From positions 620,001-684,000 of the forward strand of contig NC_081331.1 in the NCBI RefSeq assembly GCF_022539665.2: a DNA stretch of 64,000 bases, given 5' to 3'. The position numbers and the translations under genes are program-made. Position 1 is the first letter of the stretch. Each line of letters opens with the position of its first letter. The DNA is from Daphnia carinata (lineage: Eukaryota; Arthropoda; Branchiopoda; Diplostraca; Daphniidae). The notes beneath the pieces were generated by a model. It was given only the letters and a program-made list of their open reading frames with translations. It did not search any database and was not told where the DNA came from. Below, piece after piece: positions 53,586 to 64,000 of the stretch.

Positions 53586-54955
53586 TTATTCTACAATTGC
53601 AAAAGAATGTCCAGCGCCAGCGCCAATCGATCGAACCCGACCGGGAAAGTAATGACTAATATTTATGGGCCGGAATTGGTTTTCTACATTTCCGTTTCCA
53701 ACACTTCCGTGCTCGTTCCAACCCCAAGTCCATACCTGTCCTAGTGTATCAAGGGCCATTGAGTGTTCAGAACCTATTTTAATGCCACAAATCGTTAAAT
53801 GTTCTAAGCCAAGTAATTAACTTAAATACAATTCTACCGGCTGCGATCGACGTGATCCCTTCTAATTCAGGAATTTTTTCTGGGCGAAAAGTATTTGTCA
53901 AAGACGCCCTGCCTAACTGACCATAGGTATTTCTGCCCCATGTAAACACTTGTTGACGATCTGTTTAAAAGGAATGTTAACCATTTCAGTAAAAAGGTTA
54001 CCTTAAAAGCTCCATGAAAATACCTGTAAGTACCATGCAGTGGGTCCAACCGGAAACAACGTCCAATATTTTCCCGTTCTCTTCGTCCCACTCAATAACA
54101 GATGGATATTGGATGTGTTTTAACCTCTCTTGACCACACTGCCCATGATTATTGGTCCCCCAGGCTATCAGTTGATTTAGGGTGTTCAACGCCACAACGT
54201 GTTGCTGTCCGCAAGAAACCTTAACAACTGCAGACAATCCTGTTGCAACAAAGCATTGTGTAAGCCCAACATCTTTATGATGTTGTAGGTATTGCTATGG
54301 ACCTGAAACCTGTTTCACATACTTCTCCGACCCCCACATTTGCAGAAATCCATTGCTAGTTACAGCTACCGAATTTCTCAAGCCAGCTGATGCTTGGGAA
54401 AATGGCTGCTTGCCTGTATTCTGGAGTTCTATCAATTTCCCAGCATGCTATGGAGAAATTTTTTTGTTTAACCAAAGTGAGCTCTGGCTCACACTGTAGT
54501 ATAATTCGTACATTACTTAAAATCCCCAATTGGCCAAACAAATTGGATCCACATCCATAAAGTGTTCCATCAGCTGCAAGGAATAAGGAAAAATCCCATC
54601 CACATGCAACACTTGTCACATTACGGCTAATCAAGGTAGGAATTTCAGAAAAAACACTGATGGATTTTTTCTCTATAGAACATAATTGTCCTACATTATT
54701 GAAGCCTGTACCCCAAATTCTTCCATTGCTAGAAATAATTGAATGGTTTCCTCCTCCAGTTATTTGGCAATTGTGAGCAATTGCTTTTTCTAGTTCTTCT
54801 GGAAGCACAGTTAGCGTTGGAACAGATACAAGTTCTGATTCATATCCTTGTCCTAGTTGCCCATGACTATTAGTGCCCTAAAAATATTTCAACTTCATAA
54901 GACATGGGAGTAATTTTGGAACTATTAAGTGTGGTACCCATGCAAAGAGCTGCAT
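53586..54955 (-). CDS. sergef: RCC1-repeat protein, secretion-regulating GEF (SERGEF/DelGEF)-like
   Basis: SERGEF is an RCC1-fold beta-propeller protein reported to bind the exocyst subunit Sec5 and to affect secretion. Exons on the minus strand: 54938-54955 (MQLFAW), about 54448-54877, 54303-54386, 54024-54239, 53838-53960 and 53586-53773, about 350 residues (human about 458). RCC1-type blades are plain: WGTNSHGQLG, ITGGGNHS, VACGWDFSLFLA, YGCGSNLFGQLG, AWGTNNHGQCG, SGWTHCMVLT, TWGRNTYGQLG and WGWNEHGSVGNG. ACGWDF, SGWTH and WGWNEH fit SERGEF better than RCC1 itself. The joint between exons 2 and 3 (54387-54447) needs a splice or indel, but no GT donor is visible there. Other junctions are GT-AG and in phase. 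It may be an active gene with an unusual intron or an assembly error, or a gene with a fresh lesion. Confidence 0.83.
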
Positions 54956-56600
54956 CTCAATTTGCTTGTGCTTGAAGAGTAAACCAGCCACTGGTTCCTC
55001 GACTGTAGTGATTCAAGAACAACAGGAATGAATGGTAGTTCTGAAACAATTGCAACTTATGAAATTCAATTTGAATTAAACTTGTTCACTAAGTAGGTTC
55101 TTCTATTTTGAATCAAATGTCATTAGAATTTGATAATCGATACTTTGATTGTCAAATTAAGCGAAAAAAAAAACTTCGTCAAATGTTCGCTAGATGGTTG
55201 CGGACTGATGCCGATTCAAAAATTTCTTGTATAAAACGATTTGCTTTGTTTCGAACAATTCGGGAATCGAGGTTTTTGAAAAATAACACATGCATCTGTT
55301 GCTCAAGATGCCGACTAGCAAATATTCAATTTATTTTGAAGACATGCGGTGTTAATCTGTGAAGAGTGCCAGTGAGATGACACAATTATGCGATACATCT
55401 GACACTTGAACATCCAATCATCCAAACATAAAATACCAAGACAATCAATAGTTAGCCAATTTTCAATAAAGCTCCACAAAGAACAAATTTTCTTTGCAAA
55501 TATTCAGATTTCATATAATTCACAGATCGCATAGCATTATTGTCGCATTGTTACGTCGTTACATGAATTCTAGAAGCCTTTTAAGAATCTCTCCTGCAAA
55601 AATTGTAATCTCTAGAGGCGAAATGCAGTAACTGATGGTACCTTGTGAAACAGTTCACCGTTTTCCTCGTAATGAAACGAGCTTGGCATTTCTAGTGTAA
55701 AATTGGCTTTTCGTCGAGGTCACTATACAAGTAACCCAAACGAGCACACGCTTTACAAACAGTGCAATGTAACCTCGTAATAGCTTGAAGTCGCCGTCTT
55801 GTAGCAAATTAGGAGAAGCCTGTTTGTTGGTTCCTCTATCCCTTTCGTAATATAAATACGCAAGCCCCACTTTTTAGTATGGGGAAATATTTGTGAACGG
55901 TTGGTGTTACGTTTTCAAAAAGAAAGGGAGCAATTAAGAGCTACAGCAACGTCGTACGTTCTTTTTTCTATTTTGGTAGTGCGAAAGACAAGAATTTGTG
56001 GGCTTCATGAAGTGCAGACGTCATTTCTGAATGCCCTCATTTTATATGATCTATCTCTCAAGGAAAATTACGTATTTAGTTATTTATAATTTATTTCAGA
56101 TTTACGTTATCGAAAACCAACTTTTCGGCACGTCTGTTCTCTTTCCCATACATTAAAAAATTTAAAACGAAAATTGTATACGTTTTGTACGGCGTATTGT
56201 CTCCCTAAATAGTTGTTTTCTTTTGCATTCAAGACCCCTTTCAGTTCGAGTACCCAAGGTGAGAATTTAGCAACTGCCCTTGTCCTATCTTAAGTGGACA
56301 AGAACGTTAAGAGCGATGTGGCATACCAACGCGTGTGAGTCATGGTAGAACCGTACAACGTAAAATACTAAAATTAAAGTTTTATCAATTATGGATATCC
56401 ACAATTTTATCATACAAGGTCATTTACTAACGGTGGAGGGGTAAAAGACGTATATCTTCAGTTAAAAATAGAAAATAGCCGTGTGAGAAGGCTGTCGTGC
56501 TACGTTTTCTAACATTATAAGCGCCATATACAGCCCAACTATTCTGATTTTGACACGGTGAACAGAAGCAGTAGAAACCTTCGTGTTTGGATGCACAGTT
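54956..56600. other. Intergenic DNA between SERGEF and LIM genes
   Basis: The promoters of the divergent SERGEF-like (minus) and LIM (plus) genes lie in or beside this stretch. An 84-codon open frame at 55108-55362 is basic with four close Cys residues (CICCSRC) but matches no domain I know. I do not call it a gene. Confidence 0.5.
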
Positions 56601-56910
56601 TACGTATGGTAGAAGCGGTTAAAACTTTGGGGCTGCTTCTAATTTTAGAAAGAATACCCTGCTTCAGACGAAGACGGTAGCAGCAACAATCATTAGAAGA
56701 GACTCCGCGCAAAGCTCATGCTGAAAGAGCTTTCTCACCCCGACGTCGTTAGCCCTCTTCACTTTCGTGTTTTCTCTTTGGATCCTTCCGTCGTGTTATT
56801 TTTCGTGAGCCGTCGCGCCCGTTGAGCTGCGCCAATTTCAAAATTCAACCAAACTAAGGGTGTTTCTGCATACGGAATTCTGTGTGCCGAGTTTTACCCC
56901 ATTTTAACAA
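56601..56910 (+). other. Probable 5' UTR exon of the LIM gene
   Basis: The stretch before a good donor site (AACAA then GTGAGT at 56911) is pyrimidine- and GC-richer than its surroundings and contains no long frame. The next good acceptor is TTTGCAG at 57887-57893, just before the first coding exon. The 5' boundary is not determinable, and the start given is only approximate. Confidence 0.4.
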
Positions 56911-57931
56911 GTGAGTTGTTTCACATCCTTCGATCACACTGCAAAAATTTAGTTTGTGATCCTTTTGAATACTTCGGCTAACTCAAATAAGCGACGACGT
57001 ACGTGGCCAGTCATATTTAAGATTCAACATTCAATCCCCGCAAATGAAAGTAATGTAAGAAAATTGTTAAGGCTCTTTCATTGACCAACAAACATCAATA
57101 GAGATTTTGCGGTGTAAAGAACATCGGGGAGTTGTTTAGTTAACCCCCATAAGAAGAGCTTAGTCAGACTGCAACACGGGGACTTGGATAAATTTAGCTT
57201 CCAGTCGGACAATATACACACTTTGGCATTGGTTACGCGGGACCCGTGAGTATTCGGTCCACAAGACGGGAGTCAGGCGGACGCCGGTTCAAGCTATCTA
57301 CAGTTCAGAACTTTTGTAGCATTCATTCAACAGTACTCTTGCCTTCCTAAAGTAGTTGAAGCATCCCTATAGCTGCCATTTGGATAAGCTGTGATCAAGT
57401 AAAATGTTTGTTATACTACTTTATTTTCATCAGATTGATTCATTTTTAAGTAATTTAGCAGCCTAGTTATACACTAGTGTTATTAGTAGGATAATATTCA
57501 GTATTTCTTTTGTGAATCAAATGTCGTATCCCTACGATGGCGTTTTAATTTAACGATTCGTTGTTAATGACACGGAAAAATATTTTCGTAAAATGTGAAA
57601 TAATGACAGACAGACTTTTGTCCTTTAGCAGAATCAGATAGCGAAGTGTCTAATTTTCAAATAATAACAGCGAAATTCTTAGAAAAGGAAAAATGGTGCC
57701 TGTGTTGATTTGTTGCTAGATTTTGGGCGTCCCGCAAAAGCTTTGGCATCGGTTGCTGCTTGGCAACCACGCATAGTTTTTGTTTACATTTGGTTGTTCA
57801 AAAATGGCAGAGCTCAAGAATGTTAGTCGTAAATCCAGTGTTCATGAAACTGCTACGTGTTATACTCCGTTAATGATGATGGTTTGTTTGCAGTTTAAGT
57901 GCCCAAGCAACTTCTTTACAAGAAGAGAGCC

Positions 57932-60624
57932 ATGGATTCTGAAACTGATGCCGTTGTACTGGAAAATGTTTTCAATCTACAAGTAAACAAAGACTAAATA
58001 CATTGTCATTTAATTATTTTCCAAATTTTTTCTATATCAATTCTGACTTCTACAGGGGGAAGGTAACCCAGTAGGTGAAGGCCTTGTAGCAGAGAAAAAA
58101 AAAAAGAAATCTAGCACGAAAAAAACAAAAAAATCAAAACAAGATGTGGCTTCCAAAGCAACAGTAAGCTTTTGAAATAATACAACAGGAATTGGTGTTA
58201 AAAATTGAGGTAAAAATTATGTGTAATTGAACTTCTTTTTCTTTAGAAATTTGAGGGGAAAAAAATCCATGTGCGATCAGTTGATGCTGCACAAGTCCAG
58301 CAGAGATTCAACAAGGTAAATTTAAACTATATGTTACAACTAAAGCATGCTTAAAATGAATGTTTTGTTTTCTGTCATTAAGTTTATATTTTATGTTTAT
58401 AGGTTGCATCTGATTCTGATGCTTCGGCTACACTTTGCAAGCTATGCAACAAGCAAGTTTTTCAAATGGAACGAATTAAAGCAGAAAAGCTGGTTTGGCA
58501 CAAACACTGCTTCAAGTGCACTGAGTGTCAAAAGAACCTAACGTTAGTATACATCGTGCGCAAGCTCCAATTTGAGGTTCATAACAACTATCTTGTTTAA
58601 TAGGGTTGATACCTACAATAGCCATGAAGGTATGATCTACTGCAAGCCTCACTTCAAACAGTTATTTCAACCAAAAGCAGTCCTGGAGTCTGATGAGCCA
58701 TGCAAGCATTAATATAGTATACTGAATACCTCACCATATTGATGAACTTTGGTCTTTCCAGATTATCTAAAGCCTGAATTGATTATTAGAGAGAGCCAGC
58801 CTATCGAACTACCGGCAGACGTTGTACGAGGTACCATTTTCGTTTTTCTTTTCTTCACAGATAAATCAATTATTTCTCTGCATCTACAGCGAGTGAAACT
58901 TCTAGCAGTTACGGCATGGACGAGTTAACAAACCTGGATCTCAAATCTAGATTTACAATTTTTGAGCGAGCGTCTTCACACTCTCAGGCTGAAGTGGAAA
59001 TTAGGGAAGAACACAAGACGGTTAAACGCTCAGAGAGTATTCTTTCACGATTGGCCCGGTAAGTTATGTCCTTATACTGATCGTGCAATTGCAATAACCA
59101 TCGAATTTTGATCATCAAATTGTGTTTAGATTTGACCGTGACAATGCCAGTTTGAAGAACGAATTGTCTAAATCCTGTGGTAATTTAGACATTCAGGATT
59201 CATCGTCTGAAGGTGAAGAGGGGTATATGTATGACGACGTGGCCGGCAACCGCCTGTCAGCTTACATGGGGCCAGACAATTCCGTTAGTTTTGGTTCCAT
59301 ATCCGATATCAAATCGAAATGGGAGGATGACAAGAACGGGTCTCCTCGCAACAGACGCGAAGAGTTGGCAAAGCAGCGTAAGGAAGAACTTAAGCTACTT
59401 AGGGCTCGACAATGCCAGGTATGTGGTCTATTGGAAATTGGAAAATTTTTTTAATTTATCAACTAATGTATCCATTCAGGGTCGGCAACTACGTTTGAAA
59501 GAACAGTACGAGCAGGCAACGCAAGAAGCGCGAGATGGTAAAGAAAGTCATGTAAATGACGCAAGCGTTGTTGATCCTGAAAAAATCAAGCATATCAAGG
59601 ACATATTTGAAATGGGTGGAAACGAAGAGAGGTCGTCTGTAAACAAATCTTCGGAACATCTTGTCGACCCAGAAAAACTCAAACAACTGAAGGGAATGTT
59701 CGAAAGCGGAGGCGACAGTGCCTTTGGCGAAAAACATGAACGCCACGAAGAAGTGATTCTTGGAGGTAAGGAAAATTTATTCTGAGTGCAGCTTTCAAAT
59801 AATTGAACATATTATAATTATTTACTAGCAATTACCAAGGAGGCCCGAAATATCTTCAAACAAATGGAGGAAAACGGATTTCAGGATAAGAATCGGCAAA
59901 AAAGAGTATGATCCGCTTGTACTTAACCTGAAGATCTCGAATGAATTATTTTTTTGTTTTATTTGCTTTTAGGAACAATATGGCTTGGAAAATAAGGATA
60001 CTTTCAAAAGCACATCCGCAATGCTGGACTTGTTCCGTCGCCTTGAAAAGGAACCGGACGCATACAGAGGTAGTTGCCAAACATTCCGTGAATGACAAAT
60101 TCATAGAATTTTATCTAAACAAAATACGTTCCTTGCAGATAACCGAGACGAAGATGATTATGAGGAAGAAGAAGAGGAAGATGGAAGTGAGGGAGAGTAT
60201 TCGGATGATGGACATGGTTCTGACGATAACGAAGAAGAAGAAAACGTACCGGTCGGTCTGACTCCTCAACAACAAGAGCTCTTACAAATTGTAAGTGAAA
60301 GATTATTGAACAAGTTCCAAACCAGGATGTCCTTGTCACAGTCGTAACGGTTCTTACGCGTTTTTTTTTATTTTTCTTCCTTTTTTGTGTATTTAGGCCA
60401 GAGATCGAGCTGTAGCCAAAAACATGAGAGAGAAATTTGAACGCTGGGAATTCAGCACTGACGAAGAAAAGTTGGCCTACGAGAAAAGTATGATGATTCC
60501 CGAATCAGAAGAGATACAAGCGTCATTAAACACGACTAGAAACTTGCGCGCCATGTTTGAAAACCTGCAGAACGAGCCGCCAAAACCAGAGAAGCCTAGG
60601 ATCAAAGTCAATAGATTCGTTTGA
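57932..60624 (+). CDS. Single-LIM-domain protein, EPLIN/LIMA1-like
   Basis: Probable actin-cytoskeleton protein of about 610 residues. Coding exons: 57932-57982, 58056-58163, 58247-58315, 58403-58542, 58604-58701, 58762-58830, 58890-59058, 59130-59418, 59480-59765, 59829-59905, 59973-60069, 60139-60290 and 60397-60624; the exon holding the start probably begins at 57894. A Lys-rich N-terminus precedes one complete LIM zinc-finger at residues 88-139, with ligands C88, C91, H109, C112, C115, C118, C136 and H139. The LIM text (CKPHFKQLF) resembles EPLIN/LIMA1. The tail is charged, has an acidic run at about 485-525, and repeats a short hydrophobic-xx-Phe-Glu motif. The intron after 58701 starts with GC, not GT; all others are GT-AG. 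The LIM domain is certain. EPLIN-like membership is my best guess from the LIM domain alone. Confidence 0.8.
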
Positions 60625-60693
60625 TGGCTTTTGTTTTTTTACACGATTTAAACCAATAATCGTCAGCCCTCGGGTGAGATAAGAATTTTCTAA

Positions 60694-60699
60694 ATTAAA
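60694..60699 (+). terminator. Possible polyadenylation signal of the LIM gene
   Basis: ATTAAA, the common variant of the signal, about 70 bases after the LIM gene stop codon. Confidence 0.45.
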
Positions 60700-60920
60700 A
60701 CTTGGTCGTTGAAGTAAATGTTCAGTGTACTACTCAACCAAATTTTTTTGACAAGCACATGGATTGACAGCAAAATACATTTTACTTGCTAAGGCTTCAT
60801 GATGGACAACAAATGATCTTTGTTTTTGTTAAAACATTGAAGTTTTTCAAATCCCGCCATGGAGCTGTTAGGTGTGTATCGAACTCTATGCATTATTACT
60901 TCTAGGTATATTGCTCTTCA

Positions 60921-61106
60921 ATGGCGGAGTCGTTGTCCAGCTCGGGAAATGTAGTTCGCCTAACGGACGAAAAGATCAGCCGTGAATCCGAAACCGTTTT
61001 TGGCCTACTGTTACCAAAGCTTTATAGTCCTACTGAATCCGCAGCGATGCACAAGGAAGTCGTAAAAATTGAAAAGAAAAACGAACTCGATGGGACACGG
61101 CGCTGA
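60921..61106 (+). CDS. Unrecognised small open reading frame
   Basis: A 61-codon frame starting MAESLSSSGNVV, directly after a splice-acceptor-like CTTCTAG at about 60899-60905. A second open frame carries on at 61110-61442 in the same reading frame after a single TGA, and its composition (Ala/Arg/Leu-rich, few homopolymers) is protein-like up to about 61330. This could be one broken gene, or two chance frames. I recognise no domain and assign no function. Confidence 0.2.
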   Translation: MAESLSSSGNVVRLTDEKISRESETVFGLLLPKLYSPTESAAMHKEVVKIEKKNELDGTRR

Positions 61107-61442
61107 AAATTGTCGGACTTGGGCGAGTCCATCGGCCAACAGGTATACAGCTATTATATTCCAGCGGATGCTGCGGTTCTGCGGATGCGGTGCGTGCGCC
61201 TTCTAACAGAATCCGTCGAGCGCAACGTCCGCAACAATAGAACGAGTAACATCTCGCCGTTTAATGGAGCGCAGCTACGTGCCTTTTTTCTTTTGGTTTG
61301 CAAGAGGAAGTGCCCTCAGGAGCATCTCAAGTTAGTTGTTTTTTTTTTTTTTAGTGGGAAAAGCGACGCGCTTCGTCGCCGCCACATCATAAAGAACACA
61401 ATATCATCGTCTGATACGTACATTATTTTTATGCAACAATAA

Positions 61443-62930
61443 AGGTTGAACTGCCTAGGTGTTTCAACAGTTAGGGAGGAGCCGACGAAGAATATTTTTA
61501 CTGGAAAAGAAGAAAGAGAGCAAACTGTTCAAGGATTATGTGGCTTGCGAGTTGGTTTAATCTTTGAAGGTAATTCTTTTTCAAAATAGCAATTTTTTAC
61601 ATACAATATGACGACATATTAGCTAGTCATGATAAATCAATTGTATAAGATGTTCAAGCTATTCGTGACAGTTTCATCCTTCGACTCCATGGCTCGAGTT
61701 GTTAGGGTAACACGAAAAGACATCATTCATTTTGATTTCCTTTATTGCAAACTTGAAAAGTTCTGACGTCGGTTACTAAAGAGAAGTTCTGAGAGGTGTG
61801 CGTGCGCGCCTGTATGTTATGACGAGTCACGCTTCAACGGGAATCCGAGTCGAATTATACCACGTCATTGCTGCGTGTTGCCAACAACGATTTCGGTATT
61901 TCCAACGAATAGCTGAACGACGCCAAGAATGGCGTGAACGTCTTTTACTGCGACGAAATGGCAGCGGCTTATGTGAATTCAATTTCGAATTGTAAACCTT
62001 TACGAACCGAGAAACGTATCAATCATCCGTACATGCAAACATCCTTAACATTTTAATTGATATACAAAATAAACACACCTTTTACAACCCACCTGTTCCT
62101 TCTCGGCAAACGTTGGTTTGCATGAGCCATTCCTATTTTGACTGTTGAACTACCTTGGTAGACAAACTGAGTAGTTTTTTTATGATTTTGCCTAATGTTT
62201 ACCCTGATTGTGTGCAGACGAAATACAGTTACAATCGTTCTGCATTTCAGTACTTTTGCATTTAATTGGGGATCCAGTTTGTTGTTACACACGATGTAGC
62301 ATTGCCTTAAAAATATTGTCCTAATTCAGTTCTTGTTTGAATGCGGAGCTCGTCAAGTGTCAACGACACCACCTTTTAAGATTGGTTATCATGATGCAGC
62401 TCGTCAACGTTTGATATGGACTTAACAATGATGGATTAACCAGCCTCTAATCCCGTCATCAGGTTTGGGACATGTTTATTACTCTTCCCCTTTTTTTTCT
62501 CCTGCCTTTTTTGTTGTTGTACTCTTGGCTAACCAGTGAGAAGAAGGGTGGGGCTTCTGGTGTGACCTCGTTACGTATTGACTGTAAATAACGAGACGTG
62601 ACGCACTAGTGAACAAATAATGCAGATGACTAATTTTATCAGTGAATTTCATATGGGCTTCATTCTACATTTTATTTTCGCACTGCTGGAGACACAGATT
62701 AGGTATGCTGGGAGTGTAAGTCGTAATGCTACTTTGTTTTTGTTTTACATTCTATAACGAAATGAAGAGTTTTGCCGGAAGTGGTTAGTGTACACGGACA
62801 TGAAACTTCTTTTCCCTTTCCCTCGCCACCCGTTGCCCTTCCTTTTTTTTGCTAGAAAGTGAAAGCCATCTAGTGGCCCTTGTGCGAACCGATGTCTGTA
62901 TTTTAGGAGAAAAAGAGACCGACTGTCAAA
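61443..62930. other. Non-coding DNA near the right end
   Basis: No supported gene. A 65-codon frame at 61798-61995 with an Arg/Gln-rich stretch (QRFRYFQRIAERRQEWRERL) is protein-like, but I cannot place it. Confidence 0.45.
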
Positions 62931-62933
62931 AAA

Positions 62934-62985
62934 ATGGCTTCGTGTAACGAAAGTCCCTGCTCTCACTCTACAGAATTTCCTGAAA
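62934..62985 (+). CDS. Possible first exon of a gene leaving the window
   Basis: ATG in a favourable context (AAAAAATGGCT) opens a frame reading MASCNESPCSHSTEFPE and meets a good donor (GAAAGTAAGT) at about 62985. No following exon could be identified in the remaining kilobase, so this is only a candidate. Confidence 0.2.
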
Positions 62986-64000
62986 GTAAGTTGAATTGAA
63001 TTTTGTTTTCATTGATAAACTTTCCCTTGCTATCAATTAAAGGAAAGTTTCCATTGCGGCCGTTTGAAACCAATATGAGTACGTTCAGCTCAAAATTTCA
63101 TGTTTAAGACTAACGGAAGGGAGGGTTCATACGTATCTGGGACCCACCCACACTTTTTTGTTACTACTAATTTGCTCTCACCTCAATTTGGGGTAAATTG
63201 ACACCTTTTCAGGCGAATCGTAATTTATATACGACAACCGTTTTTATCATCATGGAATCAGATGTCCATGGTATCCTAGTGCATCCTTGTTTCAGTTCAT
63301 TCAAACCTATCCGTTACCAGTCTCAAAACTCTTGCCTACTCCCACTTTCCTTCCAAAGAGATTTGCATCTCTGTTTACTGAGCCTGATCACGTGAAGGCA
63401 ATGTGCCTGCTACATGTGTGTGACCGTAATCCTCTCACCATTTGTCAACAGCAAGTAACCGAGATGGCACATCATCCCCAAATATTTATATCTATGGCAA
63501 CTGATGTGCTGTTTTGGAACTCTGTTTCACTCCCCTTGTGTATACTTGCTCAGCTGAAAAGCTGTGTTAACAGAGCAGTCACAGTCTGTAGGTTCTGTTG
63601 ACCAGATGTGGGTCAGTTCCTTCTGCAAAACACAACTGACTCATTTGTGTGCGTGGTCTCTTTTTGCGAAAATTTTTAGGTCGCGACCCACAGTCTATCT
63701 TCCCAATCTGCGTGTGAGTGAGTCTGTATTAGTGTCTCGTCATTCTAGCGAAAGCTATTGATTGACTGCTGTAATCACTTTTTAAAAAGTGTTTTGCCTG
63801 AGATATCGGCACCCGGTGAGTCACCAAATGGCTGCTACAGGATTTTTATCCGTCATGTCTTGCATCGAAGAAGATTCCATTCTTTCCCTTTCTTGTTTTT
63901 TCTTTTTTTTTGTGTGTCAGTGCAAAGACCATCCATCAGCAGGTTCTTTTTTGGCACAGTCAGGGATCGTAGTGTAGAAGAAGGGCAGGGACAGTCACCG
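62986..64000. other. Right-hand end, nothing identified
   Basis: Short overlapping open frames only. I see no domain, RNA gene or repeat beyond short homopolymers. Confidence 0.45.

Noticed and set aside
57270-57310. tRNA-like GGTTCAAGC segment
   Set aside because: No acceptor or anticodon stems can be folded around it; the same holds for GTTCGATCC near 9475.

Overview
The window is eukaryotic nuclear DNA from an arthropod. The coding genes have many GT-AG introns, mostly 50-150 bases long. The gene set (a FoxD forkhead factor, an arthropod-style apolipophorin precursor, an ODAD2/ARMC4 armadillo protein, a SERGEF-like RCC1 protein, a LIM/EPLIN-like protein and U6 snRNA genes) fits a pancrustacean. 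The compact intron-rich genes and the homopolymer-rich intergenic DNA suggest a branchiopod such as Daphnia. This placement is an inference from gene content and architecture, not from a database match.

Layout. 1-10.7 kb is non-coding DNA full of A/T homopolymers and short microsatellites. A single-exon FoxD transcription-factor gene follows on the + strand (10977-12944). From 15644 to 17941 there is a tandem duplication of about 1.14 kb, and each copy carries one complete U6 snRNA gene with a TATA box. 18-34.4 kb has no gene I can support. From 34.4 kb the window becomes gene-dense: ODAD2/ARMC4 on the - strand (10 exons, 34768-37701); a large lipid transfer protein of the apolipophorin II/I type on the + strand (31 or 32 exons, 40047 to about 53427); a SERGEF-like gene on the - strand (53586-54955), convergent with it; and a LIM-domain protein on the + strand (CDS 57932-60624, 13 coding exons, with a probable 5' UTR exon ending at 56910). 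The last 3.3 kb holds one doubtful small ORF and a possible first exon of a gene that leaves the window.

The genes are functionally unrelated neighbours: developmental transcription (FoxD), splicing RNA (U6), ciliary dynein-arm docking (ODAD2), haemolymph lipid transport (apolipophorin), secretion (SERGEF) and actin cytoskeleton (LIM protein). No operon-like or mobile system was found. I do not see a new biological system in this window.

The observations most worth checking are: a U6 5' stem-loop that is rewritten but still fully paired; the recent-looking U6 tandem duplication with a conserved hairpin upstream; a one-base reading-frame break in the apolipophorin gene plus a second suspected compensated shift; a GC-AG intron in the LIM gene; a repeated short motif in the LIM protein tail; a SERGEF exon junction without a usable donor; and homopolymer-poor islands in the DNA around FoxD that may be regulatory.
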